Source: Mesorhizobium sp. B2-3-12 (GTDB taxonomy: Bacteria; Pseudomonadota; Alphaproteobacteria; Rhizobiales; Rhizobiaceae). From it: a DNA stretch of 64,000 bases. The DNA lies in the NCBI RefSeq assembly GCF_006442205.1, contig NZ_VFVR01000001.1, forward strand, positions 682,001 through 746,000. The letters are read 5' to 3'. The translations under genes were made by a program, and so were the position numbers. Positions 31,334-40,319 of the stretch are shown piece after piece (the stretch's first letter is position 1; each line of letters starts with the position of its first letter). The notes under the pieces were generated by a model that searched no databases, had not been told where the DNA came from, and saw only the letters and a program-made list of their open reading frames with translations.

Positions 31334-31665
31334 GCAGCGGCTTTCCGTTGGCGCCAATCCACGTTGATTACAGCACCGGACCTTAATGCGGAAGCGTGAC
31401 AGTTTAACCGCTGAACCGTTTTAAGGAACCTATGCTGCAACGCGGCGAGGGTTAGCGCAGCCCTTCCAGCGAAGCAAGTCAAACCTTGTTCAAAACAACG
31501 AGCTGGACGGCATTCCGGCAGAAACTGGTCCCACACGCTCCGGTTTGATTTCCTTCGCTCTGTACTCCACTTTTCTTCCTGACAGGATTGCCGCTAAACC
31601 CTGCTAGCATGGGCTGGAATCACCCATCACATCTTTTGTCAAAGCATCCTCAGAGTGACGCCTGC
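31334..31665. promoter_or_regulatory. Divergent intergenic region between nuoA and the YcaQ-like gene
   Basis: A stretch of 332 bp that must carry the nuo promoter (minus) and the promoter of the glycosylase gene (plus). On the minus strand TTGACT occurs near 31480, but no convincing -10 follows at 16-18 bp, so I do not fix a start site. An inverted pair ATGGG/CCCAT lies near 31610-31626. No small gene is seen. Confidence 0.45.
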
Positions 31666-32865
31666 ATGAAGGAAAAGATCTCGCTTGCCACCGCCCGGCG
31701 CATCGCGCTCGCCGCGCAGGGGTTTCTCGATCCCCGCCCCGCCGGCACGCCCGACCGCCGCCATTTCGCCCGCGTTCTGTCCCGCACCGGCCTGCTGCAG
31801 ATCGATTCCGTCAGTGCGGTGGTGCGCGCCCATTACATGCCGCTCTATTCGCGTCTTGGCCCCTATCCCCTCGCCTTGCTCGACAACGCAGCCGTGACGC
31901 GCAAGCGCACCGTATTTGAATATTGGGCGCACGAGGCCTCCTTCCTGCCGGTCGAGACCTACCCGCTGATGCGCTGGCGCATGCGGCGCGCCGAGCAAGG
32001 CGACGAAATGTATCTGGGGCTGGCCAAATGGGGCCGCGAGCACGCCGCCTATATAGAAGAGATCTACCGCGAGGTCGTCGAGCGCGGGCCGATCGCCGCT
32101 TCGGCGCTCGAAGGCCAGAAAGGCTCCGGCGGCTGGTGGGGCTGGAGCCACGCCAAGCACGCCTTCGAATGGCTGTTCTGGGCCGGCCGCATTACCACGG
32201 CGCACCGACGCGGTTTCGAGCGCTTCTATGACCTGCCGGAACGCGTGCTGCCGCAGGCGATCCTCGACCTGCCGGTGCCGGCGGCCGAGGACGCGCACCG
32301 CGAATTGCTGCGCATCTCCGCCCGCGCCCATGGCGTGGCGACATCGGGCGATTTGCGCGACTATTTCCGCCTGTCGCCGGCCGATATGAAAGGCCGGCTG
32401 GAGGAACTGGTCGAACTCGGCGACTTGCTGCCGGTCCGTGTCGAGGGCTGGGACAAGCCGGCTTACCTTCACAAGGACGCCCGTATGCCGCGCAAGATCG
32501 AGGCCCGCGCCCTGCTGGCGCCGTTCGATCCGGTCGTCTTCGAGCGCTCGCGCTCGGAACGGCTGTTCGATTTCCACTACCGCATCGAAATCTACACGCC
32601 GGCTGACAAGCGCCAATATGGCTACTATGTCCTGCCCTTCCTGCTTGGCGACAGGATCGTGGCGCGCGTCGACCTCAAGGCCGACCGGCCGGCCAGTGTC
32701 CTGCGCGTCCACGCGGCTTATGCCGAGCCCGGCGCACCGCCAGAGACGGCGGCTCAGCTCTTCGAGGAATTGAAGCAGATGCAGGGCTGGCTAGGCCTCG
32801 AACGCATGGAAGTGACGCCTGCCGGCGATCTGGGCCCGGCGCTGGCCGACATCACGGTGTCGTAA
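31666..32865 (+). CDS. YcaQ-like winged-helix DNA glycosylase
   Basis: A 399-residue protein of the HTH_42/YcaQ (AlkX) family, DNA glycosylases that remove bulky alkylated bases and unhook interstrand crosslinks. The N-terminal region has RTGLLQIDSVSAVVRAHYMP; the QID triplet fits the Q-hydrophobic-D catalytic motif reported for the YcaQ-like branch (AlkZ-like enzymes have Q-hydrophobic-Q). The start ATG 31666 is preferred over one at 31588, which adds a poorly conserved leader. The gene ends about 50 bp before the cobalamin riboswitch. Confidence 0.82.
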   Translation: MKEKISLATARRIALAAQGFLDPRPAGTPDRRHFARVLSRTGLLQIDSVSAVVRAHYMPLYSRLGPYPLALLDNAAVTRKRTVFEYWAHEASFLPVETYPLMRWRMRRAEQGDEMYLGLAKWGREHAAYIEEIYREVVERGPIAASALEGQKGSGGWWGWSHAKHAFEWLFWAGRITTAHRRGFERFYDLPERVLPQAILDLPVPAAEDAHRELLRISARAHGVATSGDLRDYFRLSPADMKGRLEELVELGDLLPVRVEGWDKPAYLHKDARMPRKIEARALLAPFDPVVFERSRSERLFDFHYRIEIYTPADKRQYGYYVLPFLLGDRIVARVDLKADRPASVLRVHAAYAEPGAPPETAAQLFEELKQMQGWLGLERMEVTPAGDLGPALADITVS

Positions 32866-32919
32866 GCTCGCGTTGACACCGCTGCCCGCAAGAGCCTAAA
32901 TCCGATCCAGACGGTCTCC

Positions 32920-33085
32920 TCTCAGCAAAGGGAGGAGCCAAGAGGGAATGCGGTGCGGGCTGAAAACCCAAATCCGCGGCTGTCCCCGCAACTGTAAGCG
33001 AAGAGCCAAGGCCGAAAGCCACTGGGATTGTCCCGGGAAGGCGGCTACCCAAGGCGATGACCCGCGAGCCAGGAGACCTGCCGTC
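32920..33085 (+). ncRNA. Cobalamin (B12) riboswitch
   Basis: It has, in order, the GGAGGAGCCAAGAGGGAATG segment (32931-32950), GCTGTCCCCGCAACTGTAAG (about 32979-32998), GCCACTG (33018-33024), CCCGGGAAGGCGG (33032-33044) and the B12 box GCCAGGAGACCTGCC (33068-33082). These are the conserved blocks of the AdoCbl aptamer. It lies just upstream of the DUF1636-cobW-cobN operon, giving feedback control by B12. A GCCCGG/CCGGGC hairpin between the aptamer and the AAGGAG at 33126 may be the expression platform. Confidence 0.95.
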
Positions 33086-33137
33086 TGGAATGCAAGAATC
33101 CGATCGCCCGGCGGGTTTTCCGGGCAAGGAGCCTGAT

Positions 33138-33572
33138 TTGGATCGCGACAGCAGTTTTTCGGCTGAAACAACAGACGTTTCGTCCGGCGAGGGTGATTCC
33201 CTGGCCGGCGTGACCGTCATCGTCTGCGCCTCGTGCCGCGACGAGACCGGCTCCGACGCCCATCCCCGGGCCGGCGAAATTTTGGCGGAAGACACGCGCC
33301 AGGCCGCCTCGGGCGAGAACATCCGCATCCGCACGGTCGAATGCCTCGGCAATTGCAAGCGCCGGCTGAGCGCCGCGATCCTGCGCGACGGCTGCTGGAG
33401 CTATGTGTTCGGCGACCTGACCACAACCAGCGGCGCCGATCTCGTCACCGGCGCCAAGCTCTTCGCCACCTCGACCGACGGCCTCATTCCCTGGCGGGGC
33501 CGGCCCGATAGCCTCAAGCGTGGCCTCGTTGCCCGCATCCCTCCTCTCGACATGCTGAAGGACTTGACATGA
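33138..33572 (+). CDS. DUF1636 family metal-binding protein
   Basis: About 144 residues with a thioredoxin-like ferredoxin/metal-site pattern: VIVCASCRDETG near the N-terminus and TVECLGNCKRRLSAAI in the middle, giving four cysteines. The family is found beside cobW and cobN. I favour a TTG start at 33138 because AAGGAG lies 6 nt upstream (33126-33131); ATG codons at 33057 and 33090 fall in or next to the riboswitch and have poor ribosome-binding sites. The stop overlaps the cobW ATG by 4 nt. The role is unknown, perhaps cobalt handling or a redox partner of the pathway. Confidence 0.75.
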   Translation: MDRDSSFSAETTDVSSGEGDSLAGVTVIVCASCRDETGSDAHPRAGEILAEDTRQAASGENIRIRTVECLGNCKRRLSAAILRDGCWSYVFGDLTTTSGADLVTGAKLFATSTDGLIPWRGRPDSLKRGLVARIPPLDMLKDLT

Positions 33573-34621
33573 CCGCTCCAAATTCGGCCGGCAATCTCTC
33601 CCGCGTTCCCTGCACCGTCGTTACCGGCTTCCTCGGCGCCGGCAAGACGACACTGGTTCGCCATCTCCTGGAAAATGCCGGCGGCAAGCGCATTGCCATC
33701 ATCGTCAACGAGTTCGGCGACATCGGCATCGATGGCGAAATCCTCAAAGGGTGCGGCATCGACACCTGCCCCGAGGAAAACATCGTCGAACTGGCCAATG
33801 GCTGCATCTGCTGCACCGTCGCCGACGATTTCGTGCCGGCGCTCGACCAGATCCTGTCGCTGACGCCGAAGGTCGACCACATCCTGATCGAAACCTCCGG
33901 TCTCGCTCTCCCCAAGCCTCTGGTTCAGGCTTTCCAGTGGCCTACGGTGAAGAGCCGGGTGACCGTCGACGGCGTCATCGCCGTGGTCGACGGTCCCGCA
34001 CTTGCCGAGGGCCGCGTCGCCAACGACATGGACGCCCTGCAGGCGCAGCGCGCCGGGGATGACAGCCTCGACCATGACGATCCGGTCGAGGAAGTGTTCG
34101 AGGACCAAATCGCCTGCGCCGACCTGATCATCCTGTCGAAGAGCGACCTGATGGATGCCGCCGGTTCGGCCCGCGCCAACGCCATCGTCAACGAGCATTC
34201 CGCCCGCGCCGTGAAGATCGTGCCGACGTCTCATGGCAAGGTCGATCCCTCGGTGCTGCTCGGGCTTGGCCTTGCCGTCGAGGACGACATCGAGAACCGC
34301 AAGTCGCATCATGACGGCGCATTCGACCATGAGCATGACGACTTCGACACCTTCATCGTCGACATTCCCTCAATCGCCAATCCGGACGAACTGGCCAAGC
34401 GCGTCACAGAGGCCGCCGAACAGGAAAACGTGCTGCGTGTAAAAGGCTTCGTCGAGGTCGGCGGCAAGCCGATGCGGCTCCTGCTGCAGGCCGTCGGCCC
34501 GCGCGTCAATCATTACTATGACCGTGCCTGGACCGCCGGAGACGACCGCCGCTCGCGCCTTGTCGTCATCGGTCTCAAGGGGCTGAACCGCCCGGCGATC
34601 GAACGTATCCTCGCCGGCTGA
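33569..34621 (+). CDS. cobW: Cobalamin biosynthesis GTPase CobW
   Basis: A 350-residue COG0523 G3E-family GTPase, a metallochaperone thought to supply cobalt to the CobN chelatase. The P-loop is GFLGAGKTTLVRHLL, followed by IVNEFGDIGIDGEIL and the metal-binding CICC motif in ELANGCICCTVADDF. A His/Asp-rich stretch (HDGAFDHEHDDFD) near residue 250 may also bind metal. It is coupled to the DUF1636 gene and followed by cobN after 18 nt. Confidence 0.93.
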   Translation: MTAPNSAGNLSRVPCTVVTGFLGAGKTTLVRHLLENAGGKRIAIIVNEFGDIGIDGEILKGCGIDTCPEENIVELANGCICCTVADDFVPALDQILSLTPKVDHILIETSGLALPKPLVQAFQWPTVKSRVTVDGVIAVVDGPALAEGRVANDMDALQAQRAGDDSLDHDDPVEEVFEDQIACADLIILSKSDLMDAAGSARANAIVNEHSARAVKIVPTSHGKVDPSVLLGLGLAVEDDIENRKSHHDGAFDHEHDDFDTFIVDIPSIANPDELAKRVTEAAEQENVLRVKGFVEVGGKPMRLLLQAVGPRVNHYYDRAWTAGDDRRSRLVVIGLKGLNRPAIERILAG

Positions 34622-34639
34622 TTTCAGACACGGACCGCG

Positions 34640-37600
34640 ATGCACATCCTCACCACGACCTCCGCCTCGCTCGACGACCTCGCCGAGCCTGTCGATCTCC
34701 GGCAGACGCCCGCGGATATCGTGGCCCTGTCCTTCACCGACAGCGATCTCGCCGGACTCGCGGCGGCATGGAAGGCGCAAGCCGATCGCCTGCCCTCGAT
34801 GCGGCTCGCGTCACTGCGCGACCTGCGCCATCCCATGTCCGTCGACCTGTGGATCGACAGTGTCGCCCGCCACGCCAAGATCATCCTGGTGCGCATCCTC
34901 GGCGGCTACGACTGGTGGCGTTATGGTTGCGACCAGCTCGCCGCGATTGCCCGCGAACGCGGCATCAAACTGGCGCTGCTTCCCGGTGAAAGCCACGACG
35001 AGGATCTCAGGTTGATCGAATCCTCGACGCTGCCGCGCGCCGACCTCGACAGCCTTCTCGGCTATTTCCGCGAAGGCGGCCCGGCCAATATGAGCGCGCT
35101 GGTGCACAGGCTGGCAGGCCTGGCTGGACAGGACACGTCGGTCGCCAGTCCGGTCAGTGTGCCGAAGGCCGGTTACTATCAGTCTGGATTGGGGGTCGTG
35201 GAGAAGCCGGACCTTTCAATGGTCGGCGCTCCCGTCGTCCCAATTCTTTTCTACCGATCGATGCTGCTTGCAGCCGATGTCGCACCCATAGACGCTCTTT
35301 TTGAAGCTTTGGAGCAACGCGGCATGCTCCCGATGCCCATCTTCGTCTCCAGCCTGAAAGACCCGGTGTCCCTGGCCTTTGTCGAAAATGCCCTCGCCTC
35401 GCTGAAACCCGCCGCCATCATCACCGCGACCGCTTTCGCCTCCGGTGCCGAGCCCGGCGTCGAAACCCTGTTCGACCGCGCTGGCGTGCCCGTCTTCCAG
35501 GTCATCGTCGCCACCACGCGCCGCGATGTCTGGGAAAACAACCAGCGCGGCCTGGCGCCCGCCGACCTCGCCATGCATGTCGTGCTGCCCGAACTCGACG
35601 GCCGCATCCTTGCCGGTGCCATTTCCTTCAAGGGCGAGAGCGATGTCGATCCCGCACTTGGCCATCGCGCGCTGGCCAACCGGCCGGAGCCGGATCGCGT
35701 GGCGCAGGTGGCGGGGCGTGTGGCGGCTTTCATACGCCTTCAGGAGACGCCCCGTGCCGAGCGCAAGCTCGCCATCCTCATTCCCGATTATCCCAGCGCT
35801 CCTGGCCGCACCGGCTATGCCGTTGGCCTCGATGTGCCGTCGAGTGTGTTGGCCATGCTGCACGACTTGAGCGAACAGGGCTATGTGGTTGGAGAGATTC
35901 CGCAAACGCCGCGTGAATTGCTGGATGCGCTGGAGCGGAGCCAAGGCGGGCTGGGGCTGGAGGATTATTTAGCCTTCTCTACGGAGTTGCCGATAGCGGC
36001 AATTGCTCCAGTAGAAGCCGCTTGGGGAAAGGCCGAAGACGAGACAGGATTGCGCGAGGCGCCCCCCTCTGTCCTGCCGGACATCTCCCCCTCAAGGGGG
36101 GAGATCAGCAGCTTCGCTGGCGGCGCTCCACTTTCAACGTTTGGGATTGGCGAAATCGGCGATGACAGCTCAATCTCCCCCCTTGAGGGGGAGATGTCCG
36201 GCAGGACAGAGGGGGGCGCCTCGCGCAGACCTTCGCTATCAAGCAAAAAACACTTCCCCTTCCGCGCCGCCACCTTCGGCAACATCACCGTCGCCCTCGC
36301 CCCCGACCGTGGCCGTTCCGCCGATCGCCGCGCCGACTATCACGACCCGACGCTCCCCCCGCGCCACGCGCTGATCGCCTTCGGCCTCTGGCTGCGCAGA
36401 TCGCTCGGCGTCCATGCCCTGATCCATGTCGGCGCCCACGGCACGCTGGAATGGCTGCCGGGCAAGACCGTCGCGCTTTCGCAAAACTGCTTCCCCGAAA
36501 TCGTCACCGGGTCCCTGCCCGTCATCTATCCCTTCATCGTCTCCAACCCCGGCGAAGCGGCGCAGGCCAAGCGACGCATCGCCGCTGTCACGCTTGGCCA
36601 TCTGCCGCCGCCGCTCACCGGTGCAGGTCTCGACGAGGACCAGCACAAGCTCGAACGCCTGGTCGATGAGTACGCCCAGGCCGACGGCCTCGACCGCCGC
36701 CGCCGCGACCGTCTCGCCAGGCTGATCGTCGACACCGCGCAAAAGACGGGCCTCGCTTCCGAAGCCGGCGTCGCGAAAACCGACGCACCCGACGAAGCGC
36801 TGCGCCGCATCGATGCCTGGCTCTGCGATCTCAAGGATTTCGCCATCAAGGATGGATTGCATATCTACGGCCGCGCGCCCGGGGACGAACCCGACGCCAT
36901 ACGCCGCCAAAGCGCCGACGCCGAGAAGTCGGCACTGCTCGCCGCGCTCGATGGCCGCCACGTCAAGGCCGGCCCAGCCGGCGCGCCGGCGCGCGGCCGC
37001 TCGGACGTGCTTCCAACCGGCCGCAATCTGTTCACCTCGGACCCGCGCACCATGCCGACGCCCACCGCCTACGATCTGGGCAAGGCAGCGGCCGAAGAAG
37101 TGGTGCGCGGCTACCTACAATCGCATGGCGACTGGCCGCGTTCGCTGGTCATCGATCTCTGGGGCTCGGCCTCGTTGCGCACCGGCGGCGAGGAGATCGC
37201 GCAAGGCCTGGCGCTGATGGGCTGCCGGCCGCAATGGGACACTGCCACTGGCCGCATCACTGGCATCGAGGTGTTGCCGCCGGCCACGCTCGGCCGTCCG
37301 CGCGTCGATGTCACCTGGCGCATCTCAGGCCTGTTCCGCGACATGTTCCCGACCCAGATCGCCCTGATCGACGCCGCCGCCAACGCCGTCGCCGCCCGCG
37401 ACGAGGACGATTCGGAAAACCCGCTCGCGGCAAAAACCCGTGCCGACGGCAAGGTCAGCCCGCGCATCTTCGGCACCTCGCCCGGCACGTACGGCGCCGG
37501 CGTCGAGGATCTCATGTCCAGCGGCGACTGGGGTGCGCGCGAAGAGATCGGCCGCGCCTATCTCGACGCCACCTCGCATGCCTATGGCGGCGCTGGCGGC

Positions 37601-38179
37601 GAAGGCGTCTCGGCGCCCGGAGCGTTTGAAGGCCGCATCGCCGAAGCCGACCTTCTCGTCCACACCGGCGACGATCCCGGCCGCGACATTCTCGAAGGCT
37701 CGGCCGACGTCGCCTTCATCGGCGGCTTTTCGGCCGCCCTGGCCGCACTCGGCAGGAACGCCGACGTCATCGTGCTCGACACCACCGATCCGCAAAAACC
37801 GAAGCCGCGCTCGGTCGGCGAGGCTGTCTCGCGGGTGGTGCGCGCCCGCGCCGTCAACGCCCGCTTCATCTCGGGCCAGATGCGCCACGGCCCGCGCGGC
37901 GCCTCCGAATTCGCCGAAACGGTCGACCGGCTGGTCGGCTTCGCCGAAACCACCCATGCCATTCCGGGCGCGCTGATCGAGGCCGTGCACGATGCCTATC
38001 TCGGCGATCCCGAGGTCCGCGCCTTCATCTTGCGCGAAAATCCCGCCGCCGCCAAAGTCATCGCCGAGCGTTTTCTCTCGGCGCGCCGGCGTGGCCTCTG
38101 GCATCCCTTGCGCAATTCCATCGACGACGATCTCGCCGCGCTGATTGCCGAAGCCAACGCGCTCGGGGTGGCGGCATGA
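34640..38179 (+). CDS. cobN: Cobaltochelatase large subunit CobN carrying an in-frame palindromic repeat
   Basis: An 1179-residue subunit of the aerobic cobaltochelatase (CobNST), which inserts cobalt into hydrogenobyrinic acid a,c-diamide. The chelatase domain shows YHDPTLPPRHALIAFGLWLR, HVGAHGTLEWLPGKTVALSQ and ISGLFRDMFPTQIALIDAAA. Residues about 471-530 are encoded by a 177-nt palindromic element (36051-36227) and have no counterpart in the family; without it the protein reads straight from AAWGKAEDETG to FRAATFGNITVALAPD. The final TGA overlaps the cobG start. CobS and CobT subunits of the chelatase are not in this window. Confidence 0.93.
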   Translation: MHILTTTSASLDDLAEPVDLRQTPADIVALSFTDSDLAGLAAAWKAQADRLPSMRLASLRDLRHPMSVDLWIDSVARHAKIILVRILGGYDWWRYGCDQLAAIARERGIKLALLPGESHDEDLRLIESSTLPRADLDSLLGYFREGGPANMSALVHRLAGLAGQDTSVASPVSVPKAGYYQSGLGVVEKPDLSMVGAPVVPILFYRSMLLAADVAPIDALFEALEQRGMLPMPIFVSSLKDPVSLAFVENALASLKPAAIITATAFASGAEPGVETLFDRAGVPVFQVIVATTRRDVWENNQRGLAPADLAMHVVLPELDGRILAGAISFKGESDVDPALGHRALANRPEPDRVAQVAGRVAAFIRLQETPRAERKLAILIPDYPSAPGRTGYAVGLDVPSSVLAMLHDLSEQGYVVGEIPQTPRELLDALERSQGGLGLEDYLAFSTELPIAAIAPVEAAWGKAEDETGLREAPPSVLPDISPSRGEISSFAGGAPLSTFGIGEIGDDSSISPLEGEMSGRTEGGASRRPSLSSKKHFPFRAATFGNITVALAPDRGRSADRRADYHDPTLPPRHALIAFGLWLRRSLGVHALIHVGAHGTLEWLPGKTVALSQNCFPEIVTGSLPVIYPFIVSNPGEAAQAKRRIAAVTLGHLPPPLTGAGLDEDQHKLERLVDEYAQADGLDRRRRDRLARLIVDTAQKTGLASEAGVAKTDAPDEALRRIDAWLCDLKDFAIKDGLHIYGRAPGDEPDAIRRQSADAEKSALLAALDGRHVKAGPAGAPARGRSDVLPTGRNLFTSDPRTMPTPTAYDLGKAAAEEVVRGYLQSHGDWPRSLVIDLWGSASLRTGGEEIAQGLALMGCRPQWDTATGRITGIEVLPPATLGRPRVDVTWRISGLFRDMFPTQIALIDAAANAVAARDEDDSENPLAAKTRADGKVSPRIFGTSPGTYGAGVEDLMSSGDWGAREEIGRAYLDATSHAYGGAGGEGVSAPGAFEGRIAEADLLVHTGDDPGRDILEGSADVAFIGGFSAALAALGRNADVIVLDTTDPQKPKPRSVGEAVSRVVRARAVNARFISGQMRHGPRGASEFAETVDRLVGFAETTHAIPGALIEAVHDAYLGDPEVRAFILRENPAAAKVIAERFLSARRRGLWHPLRNSIDDDLAALIAEANALGVAA
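36051..36227. repeat. Palindromic element inserted in frame in cobN
   Basis: A 177-nt element with inverted arms of about 55 nt (left begins TGCGCGAGGCGCCCCCCTCT, right ends AGGGGGGCGCCTCGCGCA) around a centre of about 67 nt. It keeps the reading frame (59 codons) and encodes LREAPPSVLPDISPSRGEI at one end and ISPLEGEMSGRTEGGASR at the other. The reverse strand encodes the same two peptides, since the palindrome is in phase. A second copy of equal length lies in cobG. Confidence 0.93.
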
Positions 38180-39684
38180 ACGCCTTCTCGCGCCGTGGCG
38201 CCTGCCCTGCTCTGTCGGCGCCGATGCAGACAGGCGACGGCCTGCTGGTGCGGCTCAATCCGGTGGATGGTGGCCCATCTTCTGGAGGGTTGTCGCCGAA
38301 GCTGTTGATCGGGATCGCCCAATCCGCCTTGCGGCACGGCAACGGCATCATGGAAGTGACGGCGCGGGGCAGCCTGCAGATTCGCGGGCTGACGACGGAA
38401 AGCGCTGCCTTGCTGGCGGCGGAGATCGATGCATTGGGAATCGCGGTGCGCACCGGCGTGCCGGTCGAGACCGGCCCGCTGGCAGGCATTGACCCTCAGG
38501 AGATCGCCGACCCGCGACCGCTGGCTGAGCGAATCAGGGTGGCCATCGATGAAGCCGGGTTGACACAGCGGCTGGGGCCGAAGGTTTCGGTGATCGTCGA
38601 CGGCGGCGGACAACTGACGCTGGACGCGGTGACGGCGGACATGCGGCTTGTTGCGGTGAGCACCGATGCGGGAATCCGGTGGCGGGTGTCGGTTGCCGGT
38701 GACGGGCGGAATGCAAGGCTGCTCGCGGTTGCTGATGAAGGTGTGGCTCGTGATATAGCCGTCGCGGCTCTAAGGATGATCGCCGAGAAAGGCCGCGAGG
38801 CTCACGCAAGGGATTTGTCGGAGAGGCAGTTGGTGTCCCTGGCGGGTTGGCTATGCCTGACAAATTTGCGCGAGGCGCCCCCCTCTGTCCTGCCGGACAT
38901 CTCCCCCTCTAGGGGGGAGATCGGCAGCTTCGACGCCGGATTTTCTTTAGCGACACCGGAAATTGGCGAAACCGTCGGCGACCACGTAATCTCCCCCCTT
39001 GAGGGGGAGATGTCCGGCAGGACAGAGGGGGGCGCCTCGCGCAAACCTATCGGCCTTTTCCCCTTGGCCGGCGACGTCTCCAATCTCGGCATCGGCCTCC
39101 CCTATGGCAGCATGCCAGCGGACAAAATCATCGCCGTCGCAAAAAGCGCCCTCGCCGTAGGCACCACCGAAATCCGCCTCGCCCCGGGCCGCGCCATGCT
39201 CTTCCTTGGCCAGCCATCAGCCGCCAACCAACCCCTGCAAGACACAGCCGCCACCCTCGGCTTCGTCACCTCCCCCGCCGATCCGCGCACCCGCATCGCG
39301 GCCTGTCCCGGCACGCCGGCCTGCGCCTCCGGCCGCATCGCGACGCGCGACATCGCCGAGACCATCGCCGCTGAAAACACTGATATCCTTCACTTCACCC
39401 TGCACGTTTCCGGCTGCGCCAAGGGCTGCGCGCATCCCGGTCCGGCGGCGCTGACCTTGGTCGGCGGCGAAAACGGAGCCGGACTTGTCGTGAACGCGAC
39501 GGCGAAGGCCCTTCCTGCCGGCTACAGGCCGGGCTATGACGCCGCGCGCGGCTTCGGTCGCGTCGCGGCAATGATCCGCAGCGCACGACATCAAGGCGAA
39601 ACCGCCGCCGCTTGCCTGACAAGGCTTGGGCCGGCAGCAGTCGCCGAGGCTTACCGACAGGCCCAAACTGAAAAACGGAAATGA
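38176..39684 (+). CDS. cobG: Precorrin-3B synthase CobG carrying an in-frame palindromic repeat
   Basis: A 502-residue member of the sulfite/nitrite-reductase-like family that uses oxygen to make precorrin-3B, the step typical of the aerobic pathway. Ferredoxin-like half-domains include MEVTARGSLQIRGLTTESAA; the Fe-S cysteines are in ACPGTPACASG and HVSGCAKGCAHPGP. Residues about 231-290 are encoded by a 177-nt palindromic element. Without it the protein would be 443 residues, close to the usual 440-460. It overlaps cobN and cobH by 4 nt each. Confidence 0.93.
   Translation: MNAFSRRGACPALSAPMQTGDGLLVRLNPVDGGPSSGGLSPKLLIGIAQSALRHGNGIMEVTARGSLQIRGLTTESAALLAAEIDALGIAVRTGVPVETGPLAGIDPQEIADPRPLAERIRVAIDEAGLTQRLGPKVSVIVDGGGQLTLDAVTADMRLVAVSTDAGIRWRVSVAGDGRNARLLAVADEGVARDIAVAALRMIAEKGREAHARDLSERQLVSLAGWLCLTNLREAPPSVLPDISPSRGEIGSFDAGFSLATPEIGETVGDHVISPLEGEMSGRTEGGASRKPIGLFPLAGDVSNLGIGLPYGSMPADKIIAVAKSALAVGTTEIRLAPGRAMLFLGQPSAANQPLQDTAATLGFVTSPADPRTRIAACPGTPACASGRIATRDIAETIAAENTDILHFTLHVSGCAKGCAHPGPAALTLVGGENGAGLVVNATAKALPAGYRPGYDAARGFGRVAAMIRSARHQGETAAACLTRLGPAAVAEAYRQAQTEKRK
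38867..39043. repeat. Palindromic element inserted in frame in cobG
   Basis: A 177-nt element of the same family, length and coding phase as that in cobN, with nearly identical arms and a diverged centre. It encodes LREAPPSVLPDISPSRGEI and ISPLEGEMSGRTEGGASR again. It sits between the two halves of the protein, a likely surface linker. Confidence 0.93.
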
Positions 39685-40319
39685 GCATGGCCGCCTACGA
39701 CTACATCCATGACGGCAACGCGATCTACGAGCGCTCCTTCGCCATCATCCGCGCCGAGGCCGATCTCTCGCGCTTCTCGGAGGCCGAGGCCGATGTCGCC
39801 ATCCGCATGATCCATGCCTGCGGCCAGGTCGAAGCCGCCAGGAATTTTGTCTTCTCCCCCGATTTCGTCGTCGCCGCGCGCAAAGCGCTTGCCGACGGCG
39901 CGCCGATCTTCTGCGACGCGGAAATGGTCTCCCATGGCGTCACCCGCGCCCGCCTGCCGGCCGGCAACGAGGTGATCTGCACCTTGCGCGACCAGCGCAC
40001 GCACGACATCGCGAGCGAGATCGGCAACACCCGTTCCGCCGCCGCGATCGACCTGTGGGGCGAGCGCATGGCCGGTTCGGTGGTCGCGATCGGCAATGCG
40101 CCAACCGCGCTCTTCTACCTGCTGGAGAAGCTGCGCGACGGCGCGCCGAAGCCCGCTGCCATCATCGGCATGCCGGTCGGGTTCGTGGGCGCGGCCGAAT
40201 CCAAGGACGCGCTGGCCGAGAATTCCTACGGCGTGCCCTACGCCATCGTGCGCGGCAGGCTCGGCGGCAGCGCCATGACCGCCGCCGCGCTCAATTCGCT
40301 GGCGAGGCCCGGCCTGTGA
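39681..40319 (+). CDS. cobH: Precorrin-8X methylmutase
   Basis: A 212-residue enzyme that moves the C11 methyl group to C12, giving hydrogenobyrinic acid. The conserved catalytic-His region RMIHACGQVEAARNF and the GNAPTALFYLLEKL motif are present. ATG overlaps the cobG stop; its TGA overlaps the GTG of cobI. The length is normal. Confidence 0.95.
   Translation: MSMAAYDYIHDGNAIYERSFAIIRAEADLSRFSEAEADVAIRMIHACGQVEAARNFVFSPDFVVAARKALADGAPIFCDAEMVSHGVTRARLPAGNEVICTLRDQRTHDIASEIGNTRSAAAIDLWGERMAGSVVAIGNAPTALFYLLEKLRDGAPKPAAIIGMPVGFVGAAESKDALAENSYGVPYAIVRGRLGGSAMTAAALNSLARPGL

Noticed and set aside
36051..36227. Insertion sequence or miniature transposon in cobN
   Set aside because: No target-site duplication that I can define and no transposase; the long palindrome with in-phase coding fits a palindromic repeat element better.
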